DNA of 64,000 nucleotides, taken from assembly GCF_030409875.1 (NCBI RefSeq), contig NZ_JAUFQR010000001.1, positions 1,860,001-1,924,000 of the forward strand, read 5' to 3'. Source of the DNA: Chryseobacterium tructae (lineage in GTDB: Bacteria > Bacteroidota > Bacteroidia > Flavobacteriales > Weeksellaceae). The position numbers and the translations under genes were made by a program. Shown in pieces: positions 37,454 through 47,048 of this stretch. The number at the start of each line of letters is the position of its first letter. Position 1 is the first letter of the stretch. The notes below the pieces were generated by a model that was given only the letters and a program-made list of their open reading frames with translations, had not been told where the DNA came from and did no database searches.

Positions 37454-37564
37454 ATGAAAAACATTATTTTCTTACTGAGTGTCATCAGGCCATATTTTTT
37501 TGAACAGGTTGGAATTTTGAATACTTTCTCTATGGTGACTTTAGGTGATACAGATAAAAAATGA
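37454..37564 (+). pseudogene. Remnant of a fibre gene start
   Basis: A 36-codon ORF with a signal-like start (MKNIIFLLSVIRPYFF) followed by E-Q-V-G-I-L-N-T-F-S, a decayed version of the fibre opening Q-V-G-I-N-T. It ends after 36 codons with no continuation in other frames that I can follow. Evidence that this locus once held another fibre gene just before regulator copy 2. Confidence 0.5.
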
Positions 37565-37719
37565 ACATGATATACTTTTGATGGGTTAGCTGGATTCAAA
37601 CAACGTTTTTCAATTCAGCCTATTATAAATTCTTTGATTTGAAAACGTTAGTTAAATCTACCATCACTTCAATCATACATAGGTCTTACAATCTATTATT
37701 ACCTTAAATCCATAGTACT

Positions 37720-39230
37720 ATGTTAACATATCAAAAGTTTTGTTTTCTACTATTTTTGATATTGAGCCCGCTTCTGTATCCTTTTCAAAACCAGAGGGAT
37801 TTAGATATTGATAAATTACTGGAATTATCAGATGCTACGATTTTCGTAGATTTTGAAAAATCCTTGAGTTCAGCAAAAATGGCTCTATCTATGGCTGAAC
37901 AGTCAGATAATTCTCAGAAAAGAGCAGAGTCTTATTTTTATATAGCTAAGTCATTAATTTTTTTCAGAAAGTTTGATGAGTGTTTTCCTTATTTGGAAAA
38001 AGGTCTTCAGGAAAAAGCTTGTCAGAATGATATTATATTGAAAGCATCTTTCCTGGGTCTTCAGTCAACTTACTATAGCAGAATGTCTCTCTTCGAGCAG
38101 GCATACCAAAAAAACTTAGAAGTGTTGAAGTTGTTAAAATCCAGACATGATTTGGAATCCCAACTTATCAAATCCAATATGTACATAGGAATTGCTGACT
38201 ATTATACAGAATTGAGTAATTATAAAATGGCACATCACTATGCTGATATCTCTATTGCCATTTCTGAAAAAATTGATCTCAAAGATTATCTTTCTGCTAA
38301 ACATATTTACAGGTATAGGGCATTTATATATTTTTATAAAAGCTGGATTTTTCTTGAAGAAAATAAACCTGATTCCGCCTATTCTTTTATTCAAAAGGCT
38401 TATGATCAGGCTATTTTTGAAAAATATAAATTTCTGGCTCCGTTCTATGAAACCTATGGAGATTATTATTTTAAGGTTCATAATTTCAAAAAGGCAGTTA
38501 GTTTTTATTTAAAGTGTTTAGAAAATAAACATAAGTTCAGACAAAATGCAGCTAATGTAAATGCTAAAATATCTAAAACTTATAAGCTGTTAGGTGATCG
38601 GGAGAAAGAAATCTATTATCTTCAAAAAGCAGAAAGTATGCGTACACTAGATTCGAAGAGTGATAGTAAGATTGTTCAAGAAGAATTGAACCGGACTTTG
38701 GTAAAGAAACAGACTGAAGAGAATAAATTAATGAAAAACAATACCTTGTTTATTGTCTTTATAATTTTATTTTTTACTGTTTTTTTGGTAACCATTATCG
38801 TTCATGAGCGAAGGATAAAAAATAAAAAGAGTGAGATCATTAGTGCACAGAAAATAATAATACACAAAAAAGAATCAGAAATAAAAGAAAGAGAACAAAA
38901 AATTGGAGAGTTGCAAAAAAAAGTAACTGATGCCCTCCCTGAGCTTATTGATTTGGTTAAGAATAATTCCCCTTATTTTTTTGGACGTTTTCAAGAAGTA
39001 TACCCTGAGTTCTGCTTAAAAATGTTAGAAATAAACCCGATGCTAAAATCTTCTGAACTCACTTTCTGTGCCTATATTTATTTAGGGATTTCTACCAAAG
39101 AAATTGCAAATATACCTTTAAATCAGGTAAAACAATTGAAAATAATAGATATAATATTAGGAAAAGGCTGAATCTTCAGTCACAAGAAGATCTTATGGTA
39201 TGGATCAGAATGTATATAGATGGAGCGTAA
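37720..39230 (+). pseudogene. Membrane TPR-HTH transcriptional regulator, copy 2 (one-base frameshift near the 3' end)
   Basis: Paralogue of the gene at 31638 with the same order: signal/N-terminal helix, TPR-like repeats (for example A-K-S-L-I-F-F-R-K-F-D-E-C-F-P-Y-L-E-K-G), TM helix (L-F-I-V-F-I-I-L-F-F-T-V-F-L-V-T-I-I-V), coiled coil, LuxR-like HTH. The frame breaks in the AAA at 39108. One added A restores Y-T-F-K-S-G-K-T-I-E-N-N-R-Y-N-I-R-K-R-L and a natural C-terminus at 39230, about 503 residues. Directly upstream of promoter D and two fibre genes, which it probably controls. Confidence 0.82.
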
Positions 39231-39293
39231 AGAGATTCTTGCTCTTACTATATTGGGGTTTTTAGTTTTCTGATATTTAGTCATTTATATATC

Positions 39294-39350
39294 GGGTGGC
39301 TAATGAGGGATGGCTTTTTCCCTTTTCTTATTAAGGATTTCATTCATTTG
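39294..39350 (+). promoter_or_regulatory. Fibre-module promoter D
   Basis: GGGTGGCTAATGAGGGATGG at 39294-39313, T/C-rich DNA, TTCATTTG at 39343-39350, 34 nt from the last G of GAGGG. Between regulator copy 2 and the fibre pair at 39399 and 40331. Confidence 0.65.
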
Positions 39351-39398
39351 TAATCGAAAATGATATTAGAATTTATAATCTTCTTTAACCACAATAAA

Positions 39399-40327
39399 AT
39401 GAAAAGAATAGTATTTTTTTTTAAGGTATTGGTTTCTGTTCCATTACTTTCTCAGGTAGGCATTAATGAAATTAACCCTAGTGCTACATTAGACATTAAA
39501 TCTAAAGGAAATACCAATGGAACCAAAGCATTGGAAATAAATAACTCTAATGGGCAGGAGATGGTAACTGTTTTAGATAATGGAAATGTTGGGATTAATG
39601 TTCCTTCTCCTAAAGCGAAATTGCATACGAATGGAAGTCTCAGATATGAAAATTTACCTGTAATTTCAGGTAACTTGTCTCCTTTGGCAATAAAAGGAGA
39701 TGGAACAGTAGGAACCTACGTCCCTGCACCTACCAAATACCTTTATATGACAATAGCTTCAACGGTAGCTATACCAAATTTCCCGCTTGCAGATCAAAAT
39801 CAATATACCAGTATTCCTCTTACATCTGCCCAGTCAGTTACGAATACAATTAATGCGGGATTTGGTACAGATAGTTCTGTGATGTTTAACATAAATGGTA
39901 TTACAAGTTCTGGATCGAATGTCAATTGTATATCATTTCCTGAAGCAGGCGTCTATAAAATAAATTTAAATTATTATACTTCCTGTACAGGAGAGCCTAC
40001 TGCACATTCAGGATTTAATTTTCTGGGAATAGGCACTGTCCTCTTTAAGGCAGATGCAGGGAGTACTGTTTATAATGGCTTGGCGGTTGTTCGCTATAAT
40101 GCTTTGACTATTAGAACTAATGCTGGCGAAGTGGCACCAAACTCTTATAATTTTGCACTTCCTCATAATGTTTTTTTGATTTTGAGACGACTGCTGCAAA
40201 TCAAAAAATAGCTTTTGCCGTAAACTATGGTGTAGGTGATAAATTCTCATCCAACTCGTGTTCATTTGTAGATCCTCCAGGACTTCCCAATAAAGTTACT
40301 TTGAATGTTCCAAACTGTAATGCTTAA
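39399..40327 (+). pseudogene. Secreted fibre protein with C1q-like C-terminus (one-base frameshift)
   Basis: ATG 39399 gives a signal peptide, then S-Q-V-G-I-N-E-I-N-P-S-A-T-L-D-I and the repeat motif N-G-N-V-G-I-N-V-P-S-P-K-A-K-L-H. The frame slips in T7 at 40171. One added T restores F-F-D-F-E-T-T-A-A-N-Q-K-I-A-F-A-V-N-Y and a stop at 40327, about 309 residues. The C-terminal region (F-P-E-A-G-V-Y-K-I-N-L-N-Y-Y) is C1q/TNF-like. Four nucleotides before the next fibre gene, clearly one operon. Confidence 0.82.
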
Positions 40328-40330
40328 GCT

Positions 40331-41245
40331 ATGAAAGAAAAAATCATCAGACTTACCATTTTAATATGCCTGAAAGTTTCTGGGCAGATAGGAATTAATA
40401 CATCAACTCCCTCAGCAATGGTAGATGTAGTTTCTAAGAGTAATACATCAACTACTAAAGCTATGATTCTTAAAAATTCTGATAATCTGGAATTGTTAAA
40501 GGTTCTCGATAATGGAAATGTAGGAATCAATACAGGGACGTCTTCCCCTTCAACTATTCTTGACGTCAATACAGATGTAAAACATGAAAATTTACCTGTT
40601 TTAACATCCCCTTATCAAACTTTGGCTCTAGATGCTAATGGAGGAATAAAGATTATCCCTACCAAAACTCAATATTTCTATTTTAAACGCAGTGGTTCAA
40701 AATTTGGAAGTTTTTCATTGTATGATCCCAATATATATAGTAATATTCCCTTTTCTGCGGGTAGTAATGTACTTGGTAATACTATTGGGATTAGTTTTGG
40801 AAATGACTCGTCCGGGAGTATTAATGGACAATCTGTGAATAATATTGACTATTTGATTATTCCCGAACCCGGAGTTTATGTTTTTGAAATGTATCAGACT
40901 GCGACCTGTAATGGTAGCCCAAGCACCTTAGCGAATATAGGACAGATTATGGTAAATACGATTTTTGGGACTGCTGCTAGTGGCACTTCCGTTTATTCAG
41001 TGAATAACACTTTCAGAAATTACTTAACTGCAAGAAGGAATATTCATGGAAAAGTATCTGTGGAGCCGTATACTCATGCTAATCCTCAAATGTTAAGTGT
41101 CGTTTATCAAAGTACTAAACCGAATGAAAAAGTTGCTCTTTTTATTAATTATGCAGGAGGGGATGCCTTTAATACAAAATCATGTTTTATGAGAATGCCT
41201 ATTAATAGTGATAATTTTGGTTATTTAATAATGACCAAGCTTTAA
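40331..41245 (+). CDS. Secreted fibre protein with C1q-like C-terminus
   Basis: 304 residues, intact, paralogous to the preceding gene. Opening S-G-Q-I-G-I-N-T-S-T-P-S-A-M-V-D-V, second fibre motif L-D-N-G-N-V-G-I-N-T-G, then H-E-N-L-P-V-L as in the upstream copy. C-terminal half with I-P-E-P-G-V-Y-V-F-E-M-Y-Q-T. Two adjacent, diverged copies suggest a hetero-oligomeric or antigenically varied fibre. Confidence 0.87.
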   Translation: MKEKIIRLTILICLKVSGQIGINTSTPSAMVDVVSKSNTSTTKAMILKNSDNLELLKVLDNGNVGINTGTSSPSTILDVNTDVKHENLPVLTSPYQTLALDANGGIKIIPTKTQYFYFKRSGSKFGSFSLYDPNIYSNIPFSAGSNVLGNTIGISFGNDSSGSINGQSVNNIDYLIIPEPGVYVFEMYQTATCNGSPSTLANIGQIMVNTIFGTAASGTSVYSVNNTFRNYLTARRNIHGKVSVEPYTHANPQMLSVVYQSTKPNEKVALFINYAGGDAFNTKSCFMRMPINSDNFGYLIMTKL

Positions 41246-41325
41246 ATGATTCAATCAGGAAACTGTCATAACGTGGGCTACTCATTTTGATAAGGTTCTA
41301 AAGACACAATATTTTTTTATTTTGA

Positions 41326-41372
41326 AAACTCCTGTCAATTTTCTTCAATTTGTCATAGTATGACAGGAGTTT
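41326..41372 (+). terminator. Terminator after the fibre operon
   Basis: AAACTCCTGTCA pairs with TGACAGGAGTTT across a 23-nt loop. The rest of 41246-41656 shows no gene. Confidence 0.6.
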
Positions 41373-41656
41373 ATCAAAGAATATGAATTTCTTTATTCAT
41401 CGAAATTTAGAAATTATCCTGTATCAGATTATGTGTCAATTTTTTGTAAATGATGACATGAAATACATAGATTTGAAAAAGATGTCAACTCTGAAGTACG
41501 TACCTTTAATTGTTAGTACGTTCAATATCTTATTCTTGAATTGAAAAACAACAATAATATATAGAAAGATGAAAGAAAATATTTCCCTTACAGCTGAGAT
41601 AATATTTTTGTCTCTAACCTGTTTGGCTTTGAGGATAGTATGCTTCTACTTCCTTG

Positions 41657-42619
41657 TTAAACATTCTGCTGTTCTAACCATTTTAAAATTGCCTGGGTCG
41701 TTTCTTCCGGCTTTTCCTGTTGAATCCAATGGCCACAATCCAGACTCACAACATCCAGATTAGGAACAATATTTTTTAGATTTTCAGATTTTGGAATGGT
41801 GTCCTGTTCTCCATATATCATAAGAGTCGGCTGATGAATGATTGGGGCTACATCTGCCATCAGGTGCCAGTTTCTATCAAGGTTCCTATACCAATTTATA
41901 CTTCCTGTAAATCCTGATGTTTCGAAAGCAGAAACAAATACAGCCAGTTCGTTGTCTTCCATTAAGGGTTCTCCCTGTGGATTTTCTGTTCTTGCAAGAT
42001 TGATCATTAGCATTCCCGGTTCTGGAGGTGCTGGCGGTATATTTTTACGGAATATGTTATGGAAGAACTGAGAGGTGTTTTCATTCATTATAGCATCTGC
42101 TACTCCCGGTTGTCGATTGAAGTGAACAAAATAGAAGTCTCCTCCAAATATTGCTTCCATAAACTCAATCCATGGTTGTTCTCCACGCTCTTGATAAGGC
42201 AAAGCCAGATTTATTATTTTATTTACCCGCTCAGGATGCAATAGTGCCAGATTCCAAACGACATTTGCTCCCCAATCGTGGCCAACAAAAGTGGCATTTT
42301 CATATCCAAAGTGATCGAGTAGTGCGACCAGGTCACCTGTCAGATGTACAATATCATATTCAGTTACTTCAGCCGGATGGGATGAGTTGCCATAACCTCT
42401 CTGGTTTGGGATGATGACATGATAACCCGCTGCAACAAGTGCTGGTACCTGATGACGCCAGGAAAAAGCATGTTCCGGAAAGCCGTGGCAGAGTACGATA
42501 GGTTTTCCCGCATTTTGTTTACCTGCTTCAAAAACTTCCAGTTCTACACCATTGACTGAAATAAGAGTGGGGTTGGGAAAATTAGTTAAGTTAGACACTA
42601 AGTTCATTTCGTTTGTCAT
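41657..42619 (-). CDS. Epoxide-hydrolase-like alpha/beta hydrolase
   Basis: 320 residues, no signal peptide. H-G-F-P-E-H-A-F-S-W-R-H-Q oxyanion region, nucleophile elbow G-H-D-W-G-A (Asp nucleophile, as in epoxide hydrolases and haloalkane dehalogenases), Asp in Y-G-E-Q-D-T, and His in D-C-G-H-W-I-Q-Q-E-K-P. Likely hydrolyses epoxides or related electrophiles in the cytosol. A 16-bp inverted repeat sits in its promoter (42658). Confidence 0.9.
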   Translation of the reverse strand: MTNEMNLVSNLTNFPNPTLISVNGVELEVFEAGKQNAGKPIVLCHGFPEHAFSWRHQVPALVAAGYHVIIPNQRGYGNSSHPAEVTEYDIVHLTGDLVALLDHFGYENATFVGHDWGANVVWNLALLHPERVNKIINLALPYQERGEQPWIEFMEAIFGGDFYFVHFNRQPGVADAIMNENTSQFFHNIFRKNIPPAPPEPGMLMINLARTENPQGEPLMEDNELAVFVSAFETSGFTGSINWYRNLDRNWHLMADVAPIIHQPTLMIYGEQDTIPKSENLKNIVPNLDVVSLDCGHWIQQEKPEETTQAILKWLEQQNV

Positions 42620-42638
42620 TTTATTTTAATTAATGATG

Positions 42639-42673
42639 CAAACTTACACCCGTATAGTGACAGCAGCGTGTCA
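42639..42673 (-). promoter_or_regulatory. Promoter and inverted-repeat operator of the hydrolase
   Basis: On the minus strand TAAGTTTG (42646-42639) fits the -7 element. TGACA-GCAGCG-TGTCA at 42658-42673 lies just upstream, a position where a repressor would block RNA polymerase. The regulator is not encoded nearby. Confidence 0.5.
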
Positions 42674-42751
42674 GGAGTCAAAAATAAATGAGGATAATTA
42701 TACATAGTTACCTAAATGAGATCTGTTATCTTCTTTCAGTATGTTGAATAA

Positions 42752-43459
42752 TTATCTAATCCCCAAAACCTGATACAACTCCTCTTTCTTATTCAGGGCA
42801 ATAGAAATGTTTTTTCCATTGGTTAATTCAACCATATTTCCATTAAGACTTCTGATGGCTTCCAGATTAACAATGAATGATCTCTGAACCCGGAAAAATT
42901 TGGGTAAAGCCAGAACTTCATCCATGGATTTCAACGTGGCAAGAGTGGTGTAAGATTCATTATTAATAACGATTTTCAGATAATCTCCTTGCGCTTCAAC
43001 ATAAAGGATTTCATCTAAAAGAATCTTCGTGAGTTTCCCGTCTGATTTGATGAAAATCCGGTCAGAATTAACCTGATGAACCGTTGAATTTTGTTTCAGA
43101 TTGAGATAATCTTTTGCTTTATTTACAGCTTTTATAAAACGATCAAATCGAACAGGTTTCACCAGATAATCAGTAGCTCCTGTTTCGAATCCGTCCAAAG
43201 CAAAATCTCTGTGAGCCGTAATGAAAATAATAACCGGTGGATTTTCCAACGTCTTGACCAAATCCAAACCATTGATTTTTGGCATCTGAATATCACTAAA
43301 AATAATATCCACAGAATTATTTTGAAGAAACATAAGCGCTTCCACAGAATCTCCAAAAGAATCAGTTAATTCCAGGAATGGAATTTCCTTAACGAAATTC
43401 TCAATAATTTCTCTTCCAATCGGTTCGTCATCCAATACGACACAACGTAATTTTTCCAT
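42752..43459 (-). CDS. LytTR response regulator
   Basis: 235 residues. Receiver domain with acidic D-D-E (10-12), phospho-acceptor Asp56 (I-I-F-S-D-I-Q-M-P) and Lys in L-V-K-P. LytTR DNA-binding domain from about 135 (Y-V-E-A-Q-G-D-Y-L-K-I, F-F-R-V-Q-R-S-F-I-V-N). Starts 2 nt after the sensor kinase stop, so the two form a two-component system. Confidence 0.95.
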   Translation of the reverse strand: MEKLRCVVLDDEPIGREIIENFVKEIPFLELTDSFGDSVEALMFLQNNSVDIIFSDIQMPKINGLDLVKTLENPPVIIFITAHRDFALDGFETGATDYLVKPVRFDRFIKAVNKAKDYLNLKQNSTVHQVNSDRIFIKSDGKLTKILLDEILYVEAQGDYLKIVINNESYTTLATLKSMDEVLALPKFFRVQRSFIVNLEAIRSLNGNMVELTNGKNISIALNKKEELYQVLGIR

Positions 43460-43461
43460 CG

Positions 43462-44646
43462 TTATAAGTTAATTTTTAGTTCAATTCTGAAGCTGTTTTC
43501 CAAAGTTTGGATATTCAGAATATGTTGGTTCGGGTAGAGTAGTTGTAATCTCTTTTTGATGTTTTTCAGCCCGATTCCCCCAAACTCTTTTTTGATTTCT
43601 GCTGGGTCAATATCATTTTCCAAAACAAAATAAAATAGGCCATTTCTGATTTCGATTTCTTGTTTGATGAACTGATTTTGAGAGCTTCGTAAACCATATT
43701 TAAAAGCATTTTCTATAAAAGTAAAAGTCATTAGAGGCGCAATATAAAGTCCGGAAATTTCATCTTCTCCAGAGATTTCCAACTGAATGTTTTTATCTTT
43801 TGGATAACGCATTTTTTCGAGTTCAAAATAATTTTTGATGAAATCGATTTCCTTTTCCAGCGCTACTTTTTCAGAATTAGATTCATAAAGGGTGTAGCTC
43901 ATGATGTCGGAAAGGTTAAGGATCACTTCTGGTGCAAGGTCATCTTTCTTGACACTAAGACCATAAAGGTTATTCAACGTATTGAAGAGAAAATGCGGGT
44001 TCAATTGCGATTTCAGAAAGTCTTTTTCTATATTGATATTCTGGATTTCAACTTCTAATTTTTGTTGTTGTAATTCCGTAGTTCTGTTATAAATTTTGAT
44101 GATTTCCAACAAAATCTTAACGAAGAAAAATGGCAGCATTGAAAAGATGACAAGAACTGAATTGGCGACAACTGCCTTTACATTTATGGCTTCCATCAAG
44201 CTTCTGGAACCATTTCGCTTGATGATGTCTTTATAAACCGGAAAATTGATTTCGAAGCCTAAATGATAGTAAATTTTAAATATAAAATGATTGACTGTCA
44301 CCCAAATGTAAATCAAAACCGGTATACTAAGAATCAGTAAGACAACAGATACCTTTCTGTTTAACAGAAGTATTTTCGGAACTAATAAGTAAAAGAAGGC
44401 GTAGAAAACAACCATATTGTTTACTGCATTTCTTATGGTCAAAATAACGCTGTCAAAAACAGGCAATTTGAGTTCCCAATAATAATTAAGATATAGCAAA
44501 ACCGAAAATACAAACCACATCAGAAAATGGAAAATTATTTTGGGACTTTTGTTATAGAATTTCTCAAAATCCACTAAGAAATTTTGATTAGCAATAATTT
44601 CGATCTGTTTCTGTTCTGTGTGCATTTTTCTTTTGTTGAAAGGCAT
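43462..44646 (-). CDS. LytS-type sensor histidine kinase
   Basis: 394 residues. Four TM helices in the first 200 residues, then the His_kinase domain with Q-L-N-P-H-F-L-F-N-T-L-N-N-L near 220 (phosphorylated His) and an N-box (F-I-E-N-A-F-K-Y-G-L) near 310; G-G-I-G-L-K-N closes the ATP site. Partner of the LytTR regulator. Signal unknown; the upstream CPBP protease and DUF5694 genes may be part of the same transcript. Confidence 0.94.
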   Translation of the reverse strand: MPFNKRKMHTEQKQIEIIANQNFLVDFEKFYNKSPKIIFHFLMWFVFSVLLYLNYYWELKLPVFDSVILTIRNAVNNMVVFYAFFYLLVPKILLLNRKVSVVLLILSIPVLIYIWVTVNHFIFKIYYHLGFEINFPVYKDIIKRNGSRSLMEAINVKAVVANSVLVIFSMLPFFFVKILLEIIKIYNRTTELQQQKLEVEIQNINIEKDFLKSQLNPHFLFNTLNNLYGLSVKKDDLAPEVILNLSDIMSYTLYESNSEKVALEKEIDFIKNYFELEKMRYPKDKNIQLEISGEDEISGLYIAPLMTFTFIENAFKYGLRSSQNQFIKQEIEIRNGLFYFVLENDIDPAEIKKEFGGIGLKNIKKRLQLLYPNQHILNIQTLENSFRIELKINL

Positions 44647-44696
44647 TTCAAAAATAAGCTTTTGAGATTAGAATTAATAACCGGATTGAGATTATT

Positions 44697-45539
44697 CTAC
44701 AAAATATCACCCACTTCAATTACATTAAAATTTTCATCATTTTCAAAAAATTCTTTGAAGATGGCAGCATGTCCGGTGCCGACCAGAACAAAAATATTCT
44801 TAGCTTTAGGTTCCAGCTGATTCTGAATATTAGCATACATGATCAGGTTTCTTTTGTACCAATCTGCAACCAGATTTGAACCGAAATATTTACCGTCAGA
44901 ATTGATTTTGTTAGCCATAGAAATATAAAAACCTTTATTCCTAGCCAGATCTTCTTTTTCATTGAAGCAAATGAAAACATCCCTTAATGATTTTTTTTCC
45001 ATACATCTATTACTTGATTGGGTCATTTTGGCTAGTTCTTTTTCAAAAAGTACCTTTGTTTCATTCTTTGAATACATTTCTTTCTTAAGGATATCCAATC
45101 TCATTTCTATAAGGCTGTCGATTGGGTAAATCTGTTTGATATGGGCTCTTTTTGCTAATCTGAAAGCCAGTTGAGAGGTTTCTCCTTCTATATAATATCG
45201 CTTATACCGTGGTTTTTTTACAGTGTCTGTAAACTTGCTGTATTGATTATTGAGATACAGTTGATACTGGTTGTTTAAATCATCTTTTTTATTAAAATTA
45301 CTTTCCACAAATATCTGATCCGGTTTGAATTTTGAAATAATAGATTGAGTGATTTGATCCAGATCTTTCTGGTTTTCTGGAGTTAAAATATTGCGTTCAG
45401 CATTTTTGACGGCATCACTTCCCGGATTGTTAAAATGATAGGTTCCTAATAACAGAACATTGATTTTTTCCTGAGAAAAACTAAAGCTGAAAACGAATAA
45501 AACAATAAGTAGTGAAACTTTTTTGAGTGTGATAAGCAT
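44697..45539 (-). CDS. Secreted DUF5694 (TraB-like) protein
   Basis: 280 residues with signal peptide ending in F-S-F-S-Q. The motif L-L-L-G-T-Y-H-F-N-N-P-G at about 28 and the C-terminal L-V-G-T-G-H-A-A-I-F are typical of DUF5694, distantly related to TraB/EreA-type hydrolases. Activity unknown. Lies between the CPBP gene (18 nt gap) and the kinase (50 nt gap). Confidence 0.85.
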   Translation of the reverse strand: MLITLKKVSLLIVLFVFSFSFSQEKINVLLLGTYHFNNPGSDAVKNAERNILTPENQKDLDQITQSIISKFKPDQIFVESNFNKKDDLNNQYQLYLNNQYSKFTDTVKKPRYKRYYIEGETSQLAFRLAKRAHIKQIYPIDSLIEMRLDILKKEMYSKNETKVLFEKELAKMTQSSNRCMEKKSLRDVFICFNEKEDLARNKGFYISMANKINSDGKYFGSNLVADWYKRNLIMYANIQNQLEPKAKNIFVLVGTGHAAIFKEFFENDENFNVIEVGDIL

Positions 45540-45557
45540 AATTATATATTTTTAAAA

Positions 45558-46292
45558 TTAAAGAATTCTGATAATAGCGTTCATTAGGTTGATTACATTG
45601 TGACCCACAACAGGGTAGATAAGATTTCCGGCGAATTTTCTAAGAATTCCAACGCTTAAAGATGAGATCAAGGTGAGGTAAACAATCGTGATAATATCGA
45701 ACTTGAATTGATGATCCGAAGTCAAAACAATGCCATGAGCAACTCCGAAAAGCACTGTCACAATAACAAATGACCAACCGAATTGGATTCCTTTGAAATT
45801 CCAATGGGGTAAAAAGACTTTGTCAAAAATCCATAGATAGATTCCACGGAATAATAATTCTTCCGTCAAACCTGGCATTGTGGCTTGAAAAACAAATGTT
45901 TCCCAATCAAATTCCCCGCCTTTTGGAAATAGAATGAGTTTGAAAATAAAATCGAAAATCAAGAATCCCAGAAAAACGAAAATTCCGTATTTGATTTGAC
46001 TTTTTGAAGTAGTGGAAGTCGTGAATCCAATTTCTTTTCTGTCATTTTTATTCACGAAATTGATGACCGATAAAGACAAGATTAAACTTAGAAGTTTTCC
46101 AACCCAGGCGAACTTTAATCCTAAAAAAGGAGGAATCAATTCTTTGCTGAATATCTGTAAATAATTATCAGCTAAAAATAGAGCTAAGAATAACAAAAGA
46201 AATTTCAGGTTTCCTTTTTTAGATTTGAAGAAAGCTAGAATGAAAATTGGCGATATGAGCAGAAGCCAAATGAACGGAGTAAATAAAGACAT
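45558..46292 (-). CDS. CPBP-family intramembrane metalloprotease
   Basis: 244 residues, about seven TM helices. CPBP/Abi motifs: E-E-L-L-F-R-G near 145, F-G-V-A-H-G near 185, and G-H-N-V-I-N near the end. Intramembrane glutamic-type endopeptidase, often linked to peptide export, bacteriocin immunity or protein prenyl processing. First gene of a leftward four-gene set ending in the two-component system. Confidence 0.92.
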   Translation of the reverse strand: MSLFTPFIWLLLISPIFILAFFKSKKGNLKFLLLFLALFLADNYLQIFSKELIPPFLGLKFAWVGKLLSLILSLSVINFVNKNDRKEIGFTTSTTSKSQIKYGIFVFLGFLIFDFIFKLILFPKGGEFDWETFVFQATMPGLTEELLFRGIYLWIFDKVFLPHWNFKGIQFGWSFVIVTVLFGVAHGIVLTSDHQFKFDIITIVYLTLISSLSVGILRKFAGNLIYPVVGHNVINLMNAIIRIL

Positions 46293-46714
46293 AGTGATCG
46301 TTTTAATTTCTGATTCAAAAGTAGAATGGAGAGAAACGAATTCAAATCAAAATCGGTGAAAGAGAAATTTTATCGGTTAGAATTTTATTTTCTTCCGATG
46401 AAAGAAATTTTATTTTCTAATGATTCACATTTTCTCAGCAAGGATCAATGTTAGATTGTGATGACGTAAATAATAATGTAAACTGTGGTAACATTTTGTC
46501 TGCAAGCTATACTAGAGAAGCTTGGATCCATTGTCTATAAGGCAATAGGTTAGTCAAATAGTGTAAACTAAGACTAAAACAAACTATATTTTGGTATTTC
46601 AAGAACTGGAAATTGATTAAAAATATCTTTAAAAAAATAGCGCCACTTGTTTTAAAGTGGCGCTTTCTAGCTTTTTATAAAATTAAATTTCTGTCGATAA
46701 TAGCTTAAAAAAAT
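46293..46714. other. Intergenic stretch
   Basis: 422 nt holding the promoter of the CPBP gene and the XRE terminator at 46639. No ORF or repeat of note otherwise. Confidence 0.45.
46639..46668 (-). terminator. Terminator of the XRE gene next to the peptide cluster
   Basis: AGCGCCACTT and AAGTGGCGCT pair around a 6-nt loop. On the minus strand a run of seven T follows. Confidence 0.9.
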
Positions 46715-46987
46715 CTAAATACTCTCCTGCAAACTGAGTGCTTTTAGTTGTAGTTTTAAGATTTCTATCTTTTTTTGTATTACAAGATATTGACTAGTAT
46801 ATTCTTCAAAAATTTCTTCTACAGAAACATCCAACAATCTGGCAATATCTACCCATTCTTGATCTGAAATTTTAATTTTTCCTGTTTCTCTTTTTTGATA
46901 TTGAGTCTGGCTTATTTTAAGGTAAGTTGCAATATCTGCCTGCGTCATTTTTTTTGCTTTTCTTACAGCAATTAGCTTTCTATTCAT
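46715..46987 (-). CDS. XRE-family regulator
   Basis: 90 residues. HTH (M-T-Q-A-D-I-A-T-Y-L-K-I-S-Q-T-Q-Y-Q-K-R-E-T-G) and a short coiled C-terminus (Q-K-K-I-E-I-L-K-L-Q-L-K). Divergent from the peptide precursor at 47226, with the direct repeat GCTATAA-AAA-GCTATAA between them, so it may regulate the peptide cluster. Confidence 0.9.
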   Translation of the reverse strand: MNRKLIAVRKAKKMTQADIATYLKISQTQYQKRETGKIKISDQEWVDIARLLDVSVEEIFEEYTSQYLVIQKKIEILKLQLKALSLQESI

Positions 46988-47048
46988 GGTTTCGTGAAAA
47001 GTTTAGTAAAACGAAAGTATACAATTTTTTTTAAACACAAAATAATAG

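Noticed and set aside
41569..41763. 64-codon rightward ORF
   Set aside because: Its second half is the antisense of the epoxide-hydrolase 3' end, and the codon pattern fits the minus-strand gene.
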